DNA of 64,000 bases from Enterobacter mori LMG 25706 (lineage in GTDB: Bacteria; Pseudomonadota; Gammaproteobacteria; Enterobacterales; Enterobacteriaceae). The stretch spans positions 503,748-567,747 of the forward strand of contig NZ_GL890774.1 in the NCBI RefSeq assembly GCF_000211415.1, written 5' to 3'. Positions 42,821 to 53,656 of this stretch are shown here, in pieces. A program made the translations under genes and the position numbers. A model generated the notes under the pieces. The model worked only from the letters and a program-made list of their open reading frames with translations, searched no databases and was not told where the DNA came from. The stretch's first letter is position 1, and every line of letters begins with the position of its first letter.

Positions 42821-43383
42821 GAAATTATCTCTTTATAAATAATGGAAATATTTTCATAGTTATTCCTGTTTAGATTCCTGCTTATTGTTGTTTCGGTAAT
42901 TAAAGAGTCAATAATTTCAAAAATCAATTCCGACTCATAATTGTGAATAAACGCAGCCGACCTTACCAACGACGAATGCTTTTCCATTAGCCTTACCTCT
43001 TGTTCGAAAAGCAAGCTTTCCAGTTCCGGATAATACATAGACTCCGTGCGAAAAATCACCTTCAAATCATAGACCAACTGCTCATGAGCATTATTTTTTA
43101 TTATATTTTTCGTAATAATGTAATCAATAGGATCAGATTGAGAATAAACTTCTACTAGTAATTTAATTTGCTTATCCATATTATCTTTAAGTGTTTCCTG
43201 CGCTATTTTCATTTTGCTTTCAAAGCATCGATAGACCTGGCCTACACTCAATTGAGCATGAGCTGCGATATCATGCATTGAAGAACCACAGATCCCTTTT
43301 TTTCTAATACATAAGGATGCCGATTTTATTATTCTTTCCCGATGCTCCCGAACTACTGATTTATTTTTAACATTTAATGCCAT
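42808..43383 (-). CDS. TetR/AcrR family regulator
   Basis: 191 residues. The HTH is MHDIAAHAQLSVGQVYRCFESKMKIA (about 36-61), typical TetR. The C-terminal ligand domain is AT-rich in coding and unlike its neighbours. It lies downstream of the efflux channel gene, same strand. A GGAG site is nine bases before ATG 43383. It probably controls part of the efflux locus; the ligand is unknown. Confidence 0.85.
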   Translation of the reverse strand: MALNVKNKSVVREHRERIIKSASLCIRKKGICGSSMHDIAAHAQLSVGQVYRCFESKMKIAQETLKDNMDKQIKLLVEVYSQSDPIDYIITKNIIKNNAHEQLVYDLKVIFRTESMYYPELESLLFEQEVRLMEKHSSLVRSAAFIHNYESELIFEIIDSLITETTISRNLNRNNYENISIIYKEIISIKL

Positions 43384-43461
43384 TTATCATATCTCCATGC
43401 ATATTAGATAAGGAATATTTAAATGGCGGCATAATTACCGCCACTGGCATCAGTTCGTTAA

Positions 43462-44856
43462 TTATGATTTCCAGCCACCACCAAGTACCTTATAGAGGGT
43501 AACGTGCTGTGTTATTTCACTTAGTCTGGTCGATATCTCTGTTTTTTGGGCCTCAAATAAAGCTCTCTGCGCAACAAGAACATTCAGATACCCATCAACA
43601 CCTACCTGGTATCTATTGTTAGCAAGGTCATAATATCGCTGGTTAGCAGCAGTATCCTGCTGCCTGGCGGCAAGTTCATATTTATATGTTGATTGTCCTG
43701 CCAGTGCATCTGAGACTTCCTTAAATGCCTGCTGGATAGCCCTTTCATAATTGGCGATTTCAATTCGTTTAGAGACCTCAGCGACATCAAGATTTGCCTT
43801 ATTCTTACCCCCATCAAAAATAGGGACGCTGATGCTCGGCACAAAAGACCAGGCAGCTGTACCACCTTCAAGCAAATGGCCGAGACTTTCAGATGCCGAA
43901 CCTCCTGACGCAGTGAGACTTATCGTGGGGAAAAAGGCTGCTCTTGCCGCGCCAATGTTGGCATTTGCTGCTTTGAGCGTATGTTCGGCTGCAATAATAT
44001 CGGGCCTGTTAGTAAGAACGTCCGATGATATACCGCCCGGTAGTGCGGGAAAATGCCACGCTTTATCTAAAGTAGCATTTTTCACTATATTCATCGGTAT
44101 TTCTGTACCAAGCAAGAGTCGTAAAGCATTCGCATCCTGCTGTACTTGTCGGGTATATTGATAGACTTCAGCTTCAGCGCTTCTCAGGGTAGTTTCCGCC
44201 TGGGACAGATCCTGTTCACTGCCAACATCCATTTCATAGCGTTGTTTAGTTAAGTCATAAGTTTCACGCTGACTTTCCGCGGTATCTCCGGCAAGTTTAA
44301 GTAAATCTTTATCTGCGCACAGCGTCAGATAACTGGATACGACCTCCGATATCAGGCTGATTTGTGTAGCATGCGCAGTTGCTTCTGTGGAAAGATAGTT
44401 TTCAAGTGCCTGCGCTTTCAGGCTACGAAGCCTGCCAAAAAAATCAAGCTCCCAAGATGTCACGCCAAGGTTCGCTTCGTACTGCTGGTAAGTCACCGGC
44501 CCGGTAGTCTGAGTTGAATACAAATTCCCTGGCAAATGAGACGATGTCTGACTGCCACTGGCCTCTATCGTGGGGAATAAGGCGGACCTTTCAATACGAT
44601 ACTGTGCCCTTGCCGATTCAATATTCAATGCAGCGACTTTAAGATCACGGTTGTTCTGTAGCGATCATGCCACCAGTTGCTTCAGTGTTGCATCAGAAAA
44701 GAAACTTTGCCATTCAATATCAGCGGCATTTTTATGTTGCCCGTCCTTGATCCATTGACTCTTCACAGGAATGTCAGGTCGTTCATAATGTGGTTGTAAG
44801 TTACATGCACTTAAACTGAACAGCGCAGGTAATAAGATGAAAAGATTTTTTTTCAT
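43462..44856 (-). pseudogene. RND efflux outer membrane channel (OprM/NodT family) with in-frame TGA
   Basis: A signal and lipobox (LSACN, Cys about 17) begin MKKNLFILLPALFSLSACNLQPHYERPD. After LKQLVA comes TGA (44665-44667); the same frame then continues SLQNNRDLKVAALNIESARAQYRIERSALFPTIEASG and the whole OEP body to LYKVLGGGWKS. A Leu codon TTA to TGA would account for it. Without the stop the protein is about 464 residues, the normal OprM length. It is the third part of the tripartite pump, so the pump may have to use a host TolC-type channel, or the strain reads through. Confidence 0.85.
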
Positions 44857-45054
44857 TTCATATCCTTTTCGGCAACAGAGTATTCCGGGCCGAAACACTC
44901 TGTTGCCAGTCTGATAAATCATACCCTTTAACCAATACGCTGTTTTGGGCGATTTTTAAATATAATGTTGCATTAACACGCAGTTGCATGTATAACATCC
45001 CTGTTAACCGAGGTGAGCTTTTTTAGTCATTGACTCATATTTCCTGATTATTCT

Positions 45055-46017
45055 TTATTTTATATCACGCCAGTGAGTCACTTTATTTTCCCATATGTAA
45101 CGGTAGTTGTTAATTAAATCCTGCGCTGTTCGGGGTTTTCGGCATGTCAGAAAAGTAAAATCAGTAGATTTAACGTCAAGCAGACCTTCAGCTATACTGG
45201 CTTCATTCGTGACCATATCATTTCCACACCACGGTACCGGCGATGCAGAAAAATTTTGGTCAGTGTCACGCGGTATATTGATTGAGTCCAGATACCTGAA
45301 GAACTCTTCCTGGTCTACAGGGCAATACTCGATATTAATACCTGAGGCATTGCTTACCAGTTCACATAGCTCGCGCTGAGATACAGATTGTGAGCCAGTA
45401 ATGATATAAGCCTGCCGACCTTGCCCCGCGCCTAATAATAATGCCGAACCAGCCAGTGCACTATCATCTTTCGCAATAAAAGTTGCTTTTCCTTCTCCTG
45501 CGGTCGTGTACCATTTATTACCGGACATTAATGATAACATTACGGATGTTGTCAGATAGTTTTCAAGATAAAGATTATTTCGCATAACATTAAAATCCAG
45601 GCCACAATCGCGCAGATAAAATTCTGTAGCCGTATGATCTGGCGTAACATAAACATGAGCATAGGCCGGATTTGTTGCGCCCAGGAATGAAGTATATGTA
45701 ATGTGTTCCATTCCCGCATTTACTGCTGCATCAATAACATTTTTATGCTGCCGAACCCGTTTATCTCCAATCAGGACGCCTGAGACCATAAAAAGACGCG
45801 TTCCGCCTGCAAAAGACTTTTCCATCCCTTCAGGATCATCATAATTCGCCTGTCTGAGCTCTATCCCAAGTGATTTCCAGCAGTTACGTAATTCAGAATC
45901 TATTCTGCCGGGCTCAGGACAGGTAAAAATTAATTCCTCAGGATTCGCACTTGAAATCATATTTTCAGCGACACGTCCCCCTAACTTCCCGTCAACCCCC
46001 GTGATAACATATTTCAT
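45055..46017 (-). CDS. NmrA-like NAD(P)-binding protein
   Basis: 320 residues. The Rossmann motif ITGVDGKLGGRVAENM (about 5-20) and HITYTSFLGATNPAYAHVYVTPDHTATEFYLRDCGLDFNVMRNNLYLENY (about 105-155) match the NmrA/QOR2-type atypical SDR family. These are redox sensors or quinone reductases. AAGGAG precedes the ATG. Its place within an efflux operon suggests a role in sensing or detoxifying an exported compound (inference). Confidence 0.85.
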   Translation of the reverse strand: MKYVITGVDGKLGGRVAENMISSANPEELIFTCPEPGRIDSELRNCWKSLGIELRQANYDDPEGMEKSFAGGTRLFMVSGVLIGDKRVRQHKNVIDAAVNAGMEHITYTSFLGATNPAYAHVYVTPDHTATEFYLRDCGLDFNVMRNNLYLENYLTTSVMLSLMSGNKWYTTAGEGKATFIAKDDSALAGSALLLGAGQGRQAYIITGSQSVSQRELCELVSNASGINIEYCPVDQEEFFRYLDSINIPRDTDQNFSASPVPWCGNDMVTNEASIAEGLLDVKSTDFTFLTCRKPRTAQDLINNYRYIWENKVTHWRDIK

Positions 46018-46065
46018 ACATTCTCCTTAGTTAAAATTGATCTTGATTCAGTTTGCCATAGCCGG

Positions 46066-47001
46066 TCAAGGCTGAACATCTTTCAGGCAATACATAAACC
46101 TGTCGACAACAGGTTTATGTATTGCATCACAACACGGCACCAGATAGTTACAACTTATAAAATTTGATTGTAATGAATGTATCCTTTTGTCAGAGATAAA
46201 ATAGCGCTCAATATCATACCCTTTTCTCCTGACGATACCCAATCGGGGCAAATGATAGCGGTTCACATCCATAATAAATTGCTGAAAATCCGCCCTGGTG
46301 CCCGAGTAATTAAACCGAACATAATTACCTTCCGGGATTATGATTTTTTTTAATTTATCATTCCCGGTAAATTTCACCATACACTCCTCTTCTGTTGCTG
46401 TAGAAAACCTTATCATCCCCCAGGGTTTTCCTGAACAGCTCGGCTCAAAGTGACTGATGCCACTGAGATAGGACGGAAGTTCCGGGTAGTGTCTGAAATG
46501 TCTGTTAAAAAAATTCATTCTCACATCTATATCAAACTTGTTAAGGCCTTCAAAGAGACAAGTATAAGGAAATGAATGCTGCATACCGATTAAAGTTTGT
46601 TGTGGTACTACAATAATGTCAGGCTCTGATACCGGATATTTTATCCTCTGATATGGTGGATAAAGCTGTGAACAATCCCATACAGCTTTATTTCTGTATC
46701 TCGCTGGCGTCTGGTGGAAATAATCCTTGAAAGAACGCGTAAACGCCTGTTGCGTGGTGAAACCATATTTCAGCGCAATATCTAGAATATGAGCCCGGGT
46801 TATATGCAACTCTGTAGCAGCGGCAGATAACTTTCGCAAGCGAATATAACGACTAAGGGTAACACCTGTTAGCTCATGGTAAAAGCGCTGCAAATACCAT
46901 TTCGAATATCCTGATTTCGCCGCCACCGTATCCAGAGATAACTTTGACGCTAGCTGAGATTCAATCCACTCAGTGAGGTCGTAAATGACATCATGTTGCA
47001 T
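46066..47001 (-). CDS. Rob-like AraC family regulator
   Basis: 311 residues: an N-terminal AraC DNA-binding domain (WIESQLASKLSLDTVAAKSGYSKWYLQRFYHELTG and FTTQQAFTRSFKDYFHQTPARYR) and a GyrI-like C-terminal domain with RRKGYDIERYF near residue 270. Order and length are those of E. coli Rob, which switches on acrAB, tolC and micF. An AGGAGG site precedes ATG 47001. Start overlaps the TetR gene by 11 bases. Likely an activator of the pump operon. Confidence 0.9.
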   Translation of the reverse strand: MQHDVIYDLTEWIESQLASKLSLDTVAAKSGYSKWYLQRFYHELTGVTLSRYIRLRKLSAAATELHITRAHILDIALKYGFTTQQAFTRSFKDYFHQTPARYRNKAVWDCSQLYPPYQRIKYPVSEPDIIVVPQQTLIGMQHSFPYTCLFEGLNKFDIDVRMNFFNRHFRHYPELPSYLSGISHFEPSCSGKPWGMIRFSTATEEECMVKFTGNDKLKKIIIPEGNYVRFNYSGTRADFQQFIMDVNRYHLPRLGIVRRKGYDIERYFISDKRIHSLQSNFISCNYLVPCCDAIHKPVVDRFMYCLKDVQP

Positions 47002-47623
47002 TGCACACCTCCTTATTACCAAGAACAATATCAAAAACGAAATTAAATGCTGACAGAGAATGAATAATCTTCGCGCGATCAGAAGGCATCAAAACAATAG
47101 TTCTGAGAACTCCCATGAAAACATAGAAAATTGCTGGACTAAGTGTTTTTGTTGATATATCAGTTTGTACAATTCCTTTTTTCTGGGCATCTGATAAAAC
47201 GGAATCAATCATGACGAACAGGTCACCCATTTTATCCTCCCCTGAAATATGAGCATCGCGTAACATTCCGGTATATTCATGGCGGAATACAGTCATCTCA
47301 ATCACATTACGCAGATGCCGGTTTCCCTCTACATCTTTAATCCCCTCTAATAAACACTTGTACAGCGCCATAACAGGGTCCGGGCGCATTTTTACCAGTT
47401 CGATTTCCGTAAACAGAAAAAGCGGTGTCCGTTCAACAACTTGTTTAACAAGACCATTTTTCCCACTAAAATGCCAGTAAATGGCCCCCCGGGTACATCC
47501 GGCTTTGGTGGCTATCATCTGCAATGTAGTACGACAGATGCCCGTATCCCGAAAACATTGCTCCGCAGCGTCTAAAATATGCTCCCGGGTTTCTTCAGCA
47601 TCCTGTCTGGTACGTCTGACCAT
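46991..47623 (-). CDS. TetR family regulator (AcrR-like)
   Basis: 210 residues. RRTRQDAEETREHILDAAEQCFRDTGICRTTLQMIATKAGCTRGAIYWHFSGKNGLV (about 3-58) is the AcrR/TtgR-type HTH. ATG 47623 has GGAGA upstream. It is co-transcribed between the pump permease and the Rob-like gene, so it could repress the same operon. The C-terminal ligand pocket is of the multidrug-sensing type by position. Confidence 0.9.
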   Translation of the reverse strand: MVRRTRQDAEETREHILDAAEQCFRDTGICRTTLQMIATKAGCTRGAIYWHFSGKNGLVKQVVERTPLFLFTEIELVKMRPDPVMALYKCLLEGIKDVEGNRHLRNVIEMTVFRHEYTGMLRDAHISGEDKMGDLFVMIDSVLSDAQKKGIVQTDISTKTLSPAIFYVFMGVLRTIVLMPSDRAKIIHSLSAFNFVFDIVLGNKEVCNAT

Positions 47624-47727
47624 TTGCAAGTCTCCAGAATAAATTCAGCAGTTTCATAAAAAGACGCTGCACAGCTCTACGGTTTCAGCACCGGTATCCA
47701 TTACGAATACCAGTACCTTTCACATCA

Positions 47728-50700
47728 CTATTTTTCTTCCTTAGTGACCTGTATTCCTTTTCCGGTGGATTTCTTCGTAAAAAATCCCGCAACAAGTACA
47801 TAAAACAGGGGGATGTAAAAAATGGCCAGTATGGTAGCCGTCAGCATTCCTCCTACAACGCCTGTACCAATGGCATGTTTGCTTCCTGAGCTTGCACCTG
47901 TAGCAATCGCAAGAGGGATTACACCAACAATAAATGCAAGGGACGTCATAATGATGGGGCGCAGCCGCACTCTTGCAGCTTCAGTTGCTGCTTCCGAAAG
48001 CGACATACCATGTTTTTCATGAAGTTCACGTGCGAACTCGACTATCAGTATTGCGTTCTTTGCTGACAGGCCAATTGTTGTCAATAGCCCAACCTGGAAA
48101 AACACATCATTCCCCAGCCCGCGTAACAGCGTCGCCCCTACGGCCCCAATCACTCCCAGCGGAATGACTAACATGACAGAAAAAGGAATACTCCAGCTTT
48201 CATAAAGCCCTGCCAGACAAAGGAACACGATAATAAGGGACAGTGCATAAAGCGCTGGCGCCTGCGAGCCGGAAAGGCGTTCTTCAAAGGAAAGACCAGT
48301 CCAGGCAACATTCAACCCCTGTGGCAATTTTGCGGCAATCTCTTCTACAGCCTTCATCGCATCGCCAGAACTGTAACCCGGAGCCGGCTCACCAAGAAGT
48401 TCAACGGCAGGCAAGCCGTTATAACGCTCCAGTTTCGGAGAACCATAAATCCATTTTCCGCTGGCAAATGATGAGAATGACACCATCTCGCCGTCGCTGT
48501 TGCGTACATACCACTTATCAAAATCCTCCGGGGAAATTCGTGAACTGGCTTCCCCCTGGATGTATACTTTTTTTACACGACCGCGGTCATTGAAATCATT
48601 GACATAAGACGAACCCCACGCGGCAGACATGGTATCATTTACATCTGAAAGACTGAGTTTCAGAGCCTGCACTTTCTCGTCATCAATAAGGATTTGGTAC
48701 TGCGGCTCATCATTCATGCCATTAGGGCGAACCATCTGCAGCGCCGGGTTTTGTGCTGCCATCCCAAGAAACATATTTCGTGCCTGCATTAATTTTTCAT
48801 GCCCGCCTCCGGTTGTGTCCTGAATAAACAGGTTAAAACCTGTCGCATTACCCAGTTCCATGACTGCGGGAGGTGCGAAAGAAATGACGGTTCCTTCTTT
48901 TATTGTGCTGAAATAGCCCATCGACCTTCCTGCCAGTTCGAACACGGAGCCTTTTCTTTCACTCCACGGTTTGAGTCCGACGAAAACCATGGCGGAACCC
49001 TGACCGCGTCCGGCAAAGTTAAATCCGTTGATGAGCATCGTTGTGGCAACCATGTCCTTTTCCTGTGTCAGAAAATATTCCGATACTTTGGTTAGCACTT
49101 TCTGGGTCTGCTCCGCGCTACTGTTTGGTGGCATCTGTACCTGCACAAAAAGATTTCCCTGATCTTCATCAGGCAAAAATGAGGTCGGTATCTGAGGGAA
49201 CAGAGCGACAAGCAATGCAATGATTGCCATAAAGAATAACATCGCTCTTTTCCTGGCCCTTAACGTACGGTCAACGCCGTTGCGGTAAAGAACGGTTCCC
49301 CGTTCAAATTTACGGTTAAACCAGCCGAAAAATCCTTTTTTTGCCTGAGCACCGTTGTGGGATTGTTTAAGAATAGTTGCACAAAGCGCCGGGGTAAAAA
49401 TGAGGGCAACAAGCACCGACAGCGCCATCGCAGAAACAATGGTGATGGAGAACTGACGGTAAATCACGCCAGTGGAACCACCGAAAAACGCCATCGGAAG
49501 AAATACAGCAGAAAGGACCAGACCGATCCCTACCAGAGCGCCAGAAATCTGTTCCATGGATTTTCGGGTCGCTTCAAGCGGCGAAAGTTTTTCTTCTTCC
49601 ATCAGACGCTCGACGTTCTCGACAACGACTATCGCATCGTCGACGAGAAGACCAATGGCCAGTACCAGACCAAACATGGTCAGTATGTTAATTGTAAACC
49701 CGAACGCGGACATAATACCGAAGGTGCCCAGCAACACGACCGGAATGGCCAGTGTGGGGATGAGCGTCGCTCTCCAGTTTTGCAAAAAAATCAACATCAC
49801 TACGAAAACGAGGACGATAGCTTCGATAAGGGTATGTACCACCCCTTCAATCGAGGCACTTATGACTGGCGAAGTATCATAGGGATAAATAATCTCAACC
49901 CCTTCAGGTAACCCCGGCTTGAGTTCGTCCAGTTTCGCCTTGACGGCTTTAATTGTGTCAAGGGCATTGGCTCCGGTAGCCAAGCGTAACGCAATAGCTG
50001 TACTGGGTAGGTTTTTACCGTATTTAGACTGTATTGAAAAACTTTCGGAACCCAAGCTTACTCTGGCGACATCTTTTAATAAAACCCGTGAACCGTCAGG
50101 CTGTACTTTGAGAAGAATATTTTCAAACTGCTCAGGTTTTGTGAACCTTGTTTTCCCGATGACTGTCGCACTAAGTTCAGTATTTTCATTTGTCGGCAAT
50201 CCCCCCAGTTGCCCGGCGGATACCTGAACGTTCTGAGCCTGAATCGCTGAGCTTACATCCAGCGGTCTAAGCTTGTAGCCATTGAGTTTATTTGGATCCA
50301 TCCAGATACGCATCGCATACTGGGCTCCCATCATGGTGAAATCACCGACGCCATTTATGCGTGTCAGCGGATCCTGAATGTTTGATACCAGATAATCTCC
50401 AAGGTCAAAGCTACTCAGCCGGCCATCTGTTGAAACAAGTCCTGCAAGTAGCAAAAAGTTAATCTGATATTTTGCCACTCGAATCCCCTGGTCCTGTACT
50501 TCGTCCGGTATTAAAGGGGTAGCCAGTGATAACTTATTTTGTACCTGGACCTGAGCAATATCCGGATCTGTACCCTGATCAAAAGTCACAGTAATTGTGA
50601 ATGATCCGTCGGAATTACTTTCGGATTTAAGATAACGTAAATTATCAAGGCCATTCAGTTGCTGCTCGATAACCTGCACGACAGTATCCTGAACCGTATC

Positions 50701-50862
50701 TGCCGATGCTCCCGGATAAGACCCCGTAACAGCAATCGCAGGTGCAGCGATATTTGGATACTGATTTACAGGTAAATTCATTATGGAAAGAGCACCAGCC
50801 AGCATAATAATGATGGCCACAACCCACGCAAGCACGGGGCGGTCAATAAAAAAACGTGACAT
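47728..50862 (-). CDS. RND multidrug efflux permease (AcrB/MexB type)
   Basis: 1044 residues, the full HAE1 length. The proton relay Asp pair is in [20 protein letters not shown] (about 400-420), and the Lys in [15 protein letters not shown] (about 935-950). Twelve membrane helices and two large porter loops are visible. It exports drugs or other hydrophobic compounds by proton antiport with the membrane fusion protein and an outer channel. Start ATG 50862 (GGGG five bases upstream), nine bases after the upstream gene stop. Not one of the pumps I can name precisely. Confidence 0.93.
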   Translation of the reverse strand: MSRFFIDRPVLAWVVAIIIMLAGALSIMNLPVNQYPNIAAPAIAVTGSYPGASADTVQDTVVQVIEQQLNGLDNLRYLKSESNSDGSFTITVTFDQGTDPDIAQVQVQNKLSLATPLIPDEVQDQGIRVAKYQINFLLLAGLVSTDGRLSSFDLGDYLVSNIQDPLTRINGVGDFTMMGAQYAMRIWMDPNKLNGYKLRPLDVSSAIQAQNVQVSAGQLGGLPTNENTELSATVIGKTRFTKPEQFENILLKVQPDGSRVLLKDVARVSLGSESFSIQSKYGKNLPSTAIALRLATGANALDTIKAVKAKLDELKPGLPEGVEIIYPYDTSPVISASIEGVVHTLIEAIVLVFVVMLIFLQNWRATLIPTLAIPVVLLGTFGIMSAFGFTINILTMFGLVLAIGLLVDDAIVVVENVERLMEEEKLSPLEATRKSMEQISGALVGIGLVLSAVFLPMAFFGGSTGVIYRQFSITIVSAMALSVLVALIFTPALCATILKQSHNGAQAKKGFFGWFNRKFERGTVLYRNGVDRTLRARKRAMLFFMAIIALLVALFPQIPTSFLPDEDQGNLFVQVQMPPNSSAEQTQKVLTKVSEYFLTQEKDMVATTMLINGFNFAGRGQGSAMVFVGLKPWSERKGSVFELAGRSMGYFSTIKEGTVISFAPPAVMELGNATGFNLFIQDTTGGGHEKLMQARNMFLGMAAQNPALQMVRPNGMNDEPQYQILIDDEKVQALKLSLSDVNDTMSAAWGSSYVNDFNDRGRVKKVYIQGEASSRISPEDFDKWYVRNSDGEMVSFSSFASGKWIYGSPKLERYNGLPAVELLGEPAPGYSSGDAMKAVEEIAAKLPQGLNVAWTGLSFEERLSGSQAPALYALSLIIVFLCLAGLYESWSIPFSVMLVIPLGVIGAVGATLLRGLGNDVFFQVGLLTTIGLSAKNAILIVEFARELHEKHGMSLSEAATEAARVRLRPIIMTSLAFIVGVIPLAIATGASSGSKHAIGTGVVGGMLTATILAIFYIPLFYVLVAGFFTKKSTGKGIQVTKEEK

Positions 50863-50871
50863 CACGACCCC

Positions 50872-51996
50872 TTACTTAGGCTGAGTAGATACAGAAGATG
50901 AAGGCGCTTCGGCCTGAGCAATCTTTACTTCACTACCGGGCTGAGCCTTTTGTGTTCCATCCACAATCACACGATCTCCACTTTGTAGTCCATCGCGTAT
51001 CAGCCACTGATTACCTACCACCCTGTCCGTCACAACTGATTTACGGATCACCTTATTATCTTTATCGACGACAAGGGCTGATGCCTGGCCTGTAGGATCA
51101 CGGCTAATCCCTCTTTGCGGAACAAGAAGTGCATTCTCACTGACACCTTCCTGCAATTTTGCGCGCACGAACATTCCCGGCAATAAACGACCATCCGGGT
51201 TCGGGAACTCAGCACGGATAATGACAGAGTCGGTGCTTTCATCTACCGTTACTTCTGATAGTTTGATACGGCCCGGGTCTGAATATTCAGTCCCATTATC
51301 CAGCAGGAGTTTCACTTCAGCCTGTTCTTTACCATTTTGTTTCAGACGGCCTGCTGCGAATTCATCCTGTAATCTAAGAAGAGCAGTGGAAGACTGTGGG
51401 ATATCCACATAAATAGGGTCGAGCTGCTGGATCGTTGCAAGAGCATTAGTCTGATTAGCGGTAAGCAGTGCTCCCTGAGTATATGAAGAGCGACCAATGC
51501 GGCCAGATATTGCAGCAGTGATTGTTGTATAACCTAAATCGATTCGGGCTGAGTCAACATCAGCCTGTGCCTGCAACCAGGATGACCGTGCATCATCCCG
51601 GTCCTGTTGACTTATCGCTCTCGTTTTCAGAAGTCGTTCATAACGCTGGGCTAACAATCTGGATGACTCAAGGCTGGCTTCAGCTTTAGCAAGCGTTGCC
51701 CGGTAAGGAGCCGGATCTATCTGATATAATGCCTGTCCGGCTTCAACAATGGCACCTTCATCGAATAATCTTTTCTGTAGTATACCTCCAACCTGAGGGC
51801 GTACTTCAGCAGTCCTGAATGAAGACGTTCGACCGGGCAGTTCTGTTGTCAGCGCGACGTTTGCTCCGGTTAATGTAACAATTCCAACCTCTGGAACTGA
51901 ATTATGAACGGGCCGCTGTGGCTGGTCACAGCCGCTGAGCGTAAGGGTAAGTAGTATCGACAGCGCCGGATACGCAGGACGAAAAAGCACAAACAT
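50872..51996 (-). CDS. RND efflux membrane fusion protein (AcrA type)
   Basis: 374 residues from ATG 51996; an ATG at 52029 exists but would overlap the promoter region. Lipoprotein signal with SGCDQ (Cys about 22). PGRTSSFRTAEVRPQVGGILQKRLFDEGAIVEAGQALYQIDP (about 50-90) is the lipoyl/hairpin start, and IAQAEAPSSSVSTQPK the tail. It links the permease to the outer membrane channel. Its promoter holds a TetR-type operator (52032-52047). Confidence 0.92.
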   Translation of the reverse strand: MFVLFRPAYPALSILLTLTLSGCDQPQRPVHNSVPEVGIVTLTGANVALTTELPGRTSSFRTAEVRPQVGGILQKRLFDEGAIVEAGQALYQIDPAPYRATLAKAEASLESSRLLAQRYERLLKTRAISQQDRDDARSSWLQAQADVDSARIDLGYTTITAAISGRIGRSSYTQGALLTANQTNALATIQQLDPIYVDIPQSSTALLRLQDEFAAGRLKQNGKEQAEVKLLLDNGTEYSDPGRIKLSEVTVDESTDSVIIRAEFPNPDGRLLPGMFVRAKLQEGVSENALLVPQRGISRDPTGQASALVVDKDNKVIRKSVVTDRVVGNQWLIRDGLQSGDRVIVDGTQKAQPGSEVKIAQAEAPSSSVSTQPK

Positions 51997-52031
51997 TGTG
52001 AGCGTTCTCTCTGTAGTTTGAATGTTCATTC

Positions 52032-52062
52032 TAGTATATTCATACTAAAATATAACTTGCAA
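52032..52062 (-). promoter_or_regulatory. Promoter and TetR-type operator of the efflux operon
   Basis: On the - strand TTGCAA (52062-52057), an 18-base spacer and TATACT (52038-52033) form a sigma70-type promoter. The perfect palindrome TAGTAT-ATTC-ATACTA (52032-52047) covers the -10 box. The divergent tetR gene starts at 52085, so one operator could silence both directions. Confidence 0.65.
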
Positions 52063-52084
52063 GAGATATTGAAGAGGTAAACTA

Positions 52085-52711
52085 ATGAGCGAAATACAGG
52101 ACGAAGAGATCGGCGCAAAAAGTAAGGACAGGAGAAAGCAGGTTCTTGATGCAGCAGGAAAATGTTTCCGAAACCTTGGGTTTCATGGGTGCAGCATTGC
52201 CAGGATTTCAAAAGAGTCGGGCATGAGCCCGGGCCACATCTATTATCATTTCGCTAACAAAGAAGCCATTGTTGAAGCCTTGGTAGCACAACAGGAAAGC
52301 ACGATGTTTGAACTCATCAATGACATAGCGGCATCTCCTACTGATGAAAAACTTGCTGTAACGCTAAAAAGGCAAACGGCACGAATGGTTGAACTACATA
52401 CCTCTCCGGAATTTATTGGTTTATGGCTTGAAATTGCCGCTGAAGCGGTACGTAATCCTAACGTTTCAAAAGTACTTCAGTTATCCCATAATACGATTAG
52501 CAGCAGATTTAATGAACAATTGCTCAAAAGAACTCACAAAAATGATGATAGCGAAATCAGTCAGTTGCGTACACGTATGGATATTATTGCATCTATATTT
52601 AGTGGCTTATCACAGCATACAGCATTGAGATCGCACCATGCGAATGGAGATAAAGAAACGCTCATCGAAATGATAAATTCTGTGATTGATCTCTTTTTCG
52701 GGGAATACTAG
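52085..52711 (+). CDS. TetR family regulator, divergent from the efflux operon
   Basis: 208 residues. RRKQVLDAAGKCFRNLGFHGCSIARISKESGMSPGHIYYHFANKEAIVEALV (about 16-67) is the HTH. GAGG lies before ATG 52085. It is encoded divergently from the membrane fusion protein with an operator between them (52032), the classic local repressor arrangement. It is the third TetR protein of this locus. Confidence 0.92.
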   Translation: MSEIQDEEIGAKSKDRRKQVLDAAGKCFRNLGFHGCSIARISKESGMSPGHIYYHFANKEAIVEALVAQQESTMFELINDIAASPTDEKLAVTLKRQTARMVELHTSPEFIGLWLEIAAEAVRNPNVSKVLQLSHNTISSRFNEQLLKRTHKNDDSEISQLRTRMDIIASIFSGLSQHTALRSHHANGDKETLIEMINSVIDLFFGEY

Positions 52712-53656
52712 TCAATATAATGCCATAAGCTTAAAAATAAAGATCCGGGCCCTCTCCTTTTGGGAGGGCTAAGCAAAAGAGATGCAAATACTTCACGGGA
52801 AATATTTTCTTAATTAAAATCATTTCTTAATAGTTTTAAGCCTTTTTCTTCTTTTTATTACGATTTTTCTTGCTTGTTTATCACGGCGGCACATTATCAC
52901 GCTCACAATTAATGAAAACACTGCTAAAAAAAGCAATAATAAGTCAATCATTTTACACCCATCTGCGATAGTGAATATTATAATTTAACCGTCCAGTGAA
53001 ATGGCCTGACAGTATAAAACTTAATTTACGGTTGTAGATTATCTTTCTGACTATCCTAAACGAGGCCGACTAATGAACAACACTATAACCTCTTTGTGAA
53101 GGAAAGCTCCATAGCAGACTGTAAATACTCTTTTAAAAATTCAAAAAAACCCACCACTAAACGAATAGCGGTGGGAAAACTCAGAGTTACAATGATGATG
53201 TTTACTCGCAGGCATAATAACACTATTGTATATTCCATAAGGAATAATTTGTGCTATCCAATTCTTTGGGGGGTGCATTATCAGTTTTTGTGAGGTAACT
53301 CCTTGTCTTTAATTCTAATTTACTTCACGACATAGGGAAAGGTAACTTTCTTGGATATTCTTATAAATTTAATTAAATACTCATGATCTACAATTACTTA
53401 CCACTCATTCAAATTTCATATTATTAGAACAACTGACCTCAATGCCCACATAAATATTATTTGATAATAAATCATTACAAATGCTTTCGCGATGCATTGT
53501 AACCTATTGAGAATTCATCATATTCACTAGATGTGGCTTTATGTAATTAATTGTAAAACTCCTTTATAGCACATATTGCTAATATAGATGTTGTTAATGC
53601 TATCATCAGTTGATAATGTACCAATAATTTTATATTTATAATTACTGGAGGCGATT
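52712..53656. other. 945-bp AT-rich gap upstream of the ibrA-like gene
   Basis: No supported gene. A frame at 53096-53293 has no family or ribosome site. A - strand terminator (53143-53175) means something is transcribed leftward from between it and the ibrA-like gene, perhaps a small RNA. A GCCCTCTCC/GGGAGGGC stem is at 52748. Confidence 0.5.
53143..53175 (-). terminator. Leftward rho-independent terminator
   Basis: On the - strand CCCACCGCTA pairs with TAGTGGTGGG (one mismatch) and is followed by seven T. No - strand gene is known upstream, hinting at an untranslated transcript in 53176-53656. Confidence 0.65.

Noticed and set aside
53096-53293. 65-codon frame as a gene
   Set aside because: It contains the leftward terminator stem, has no ribosome site and no recognisable family.
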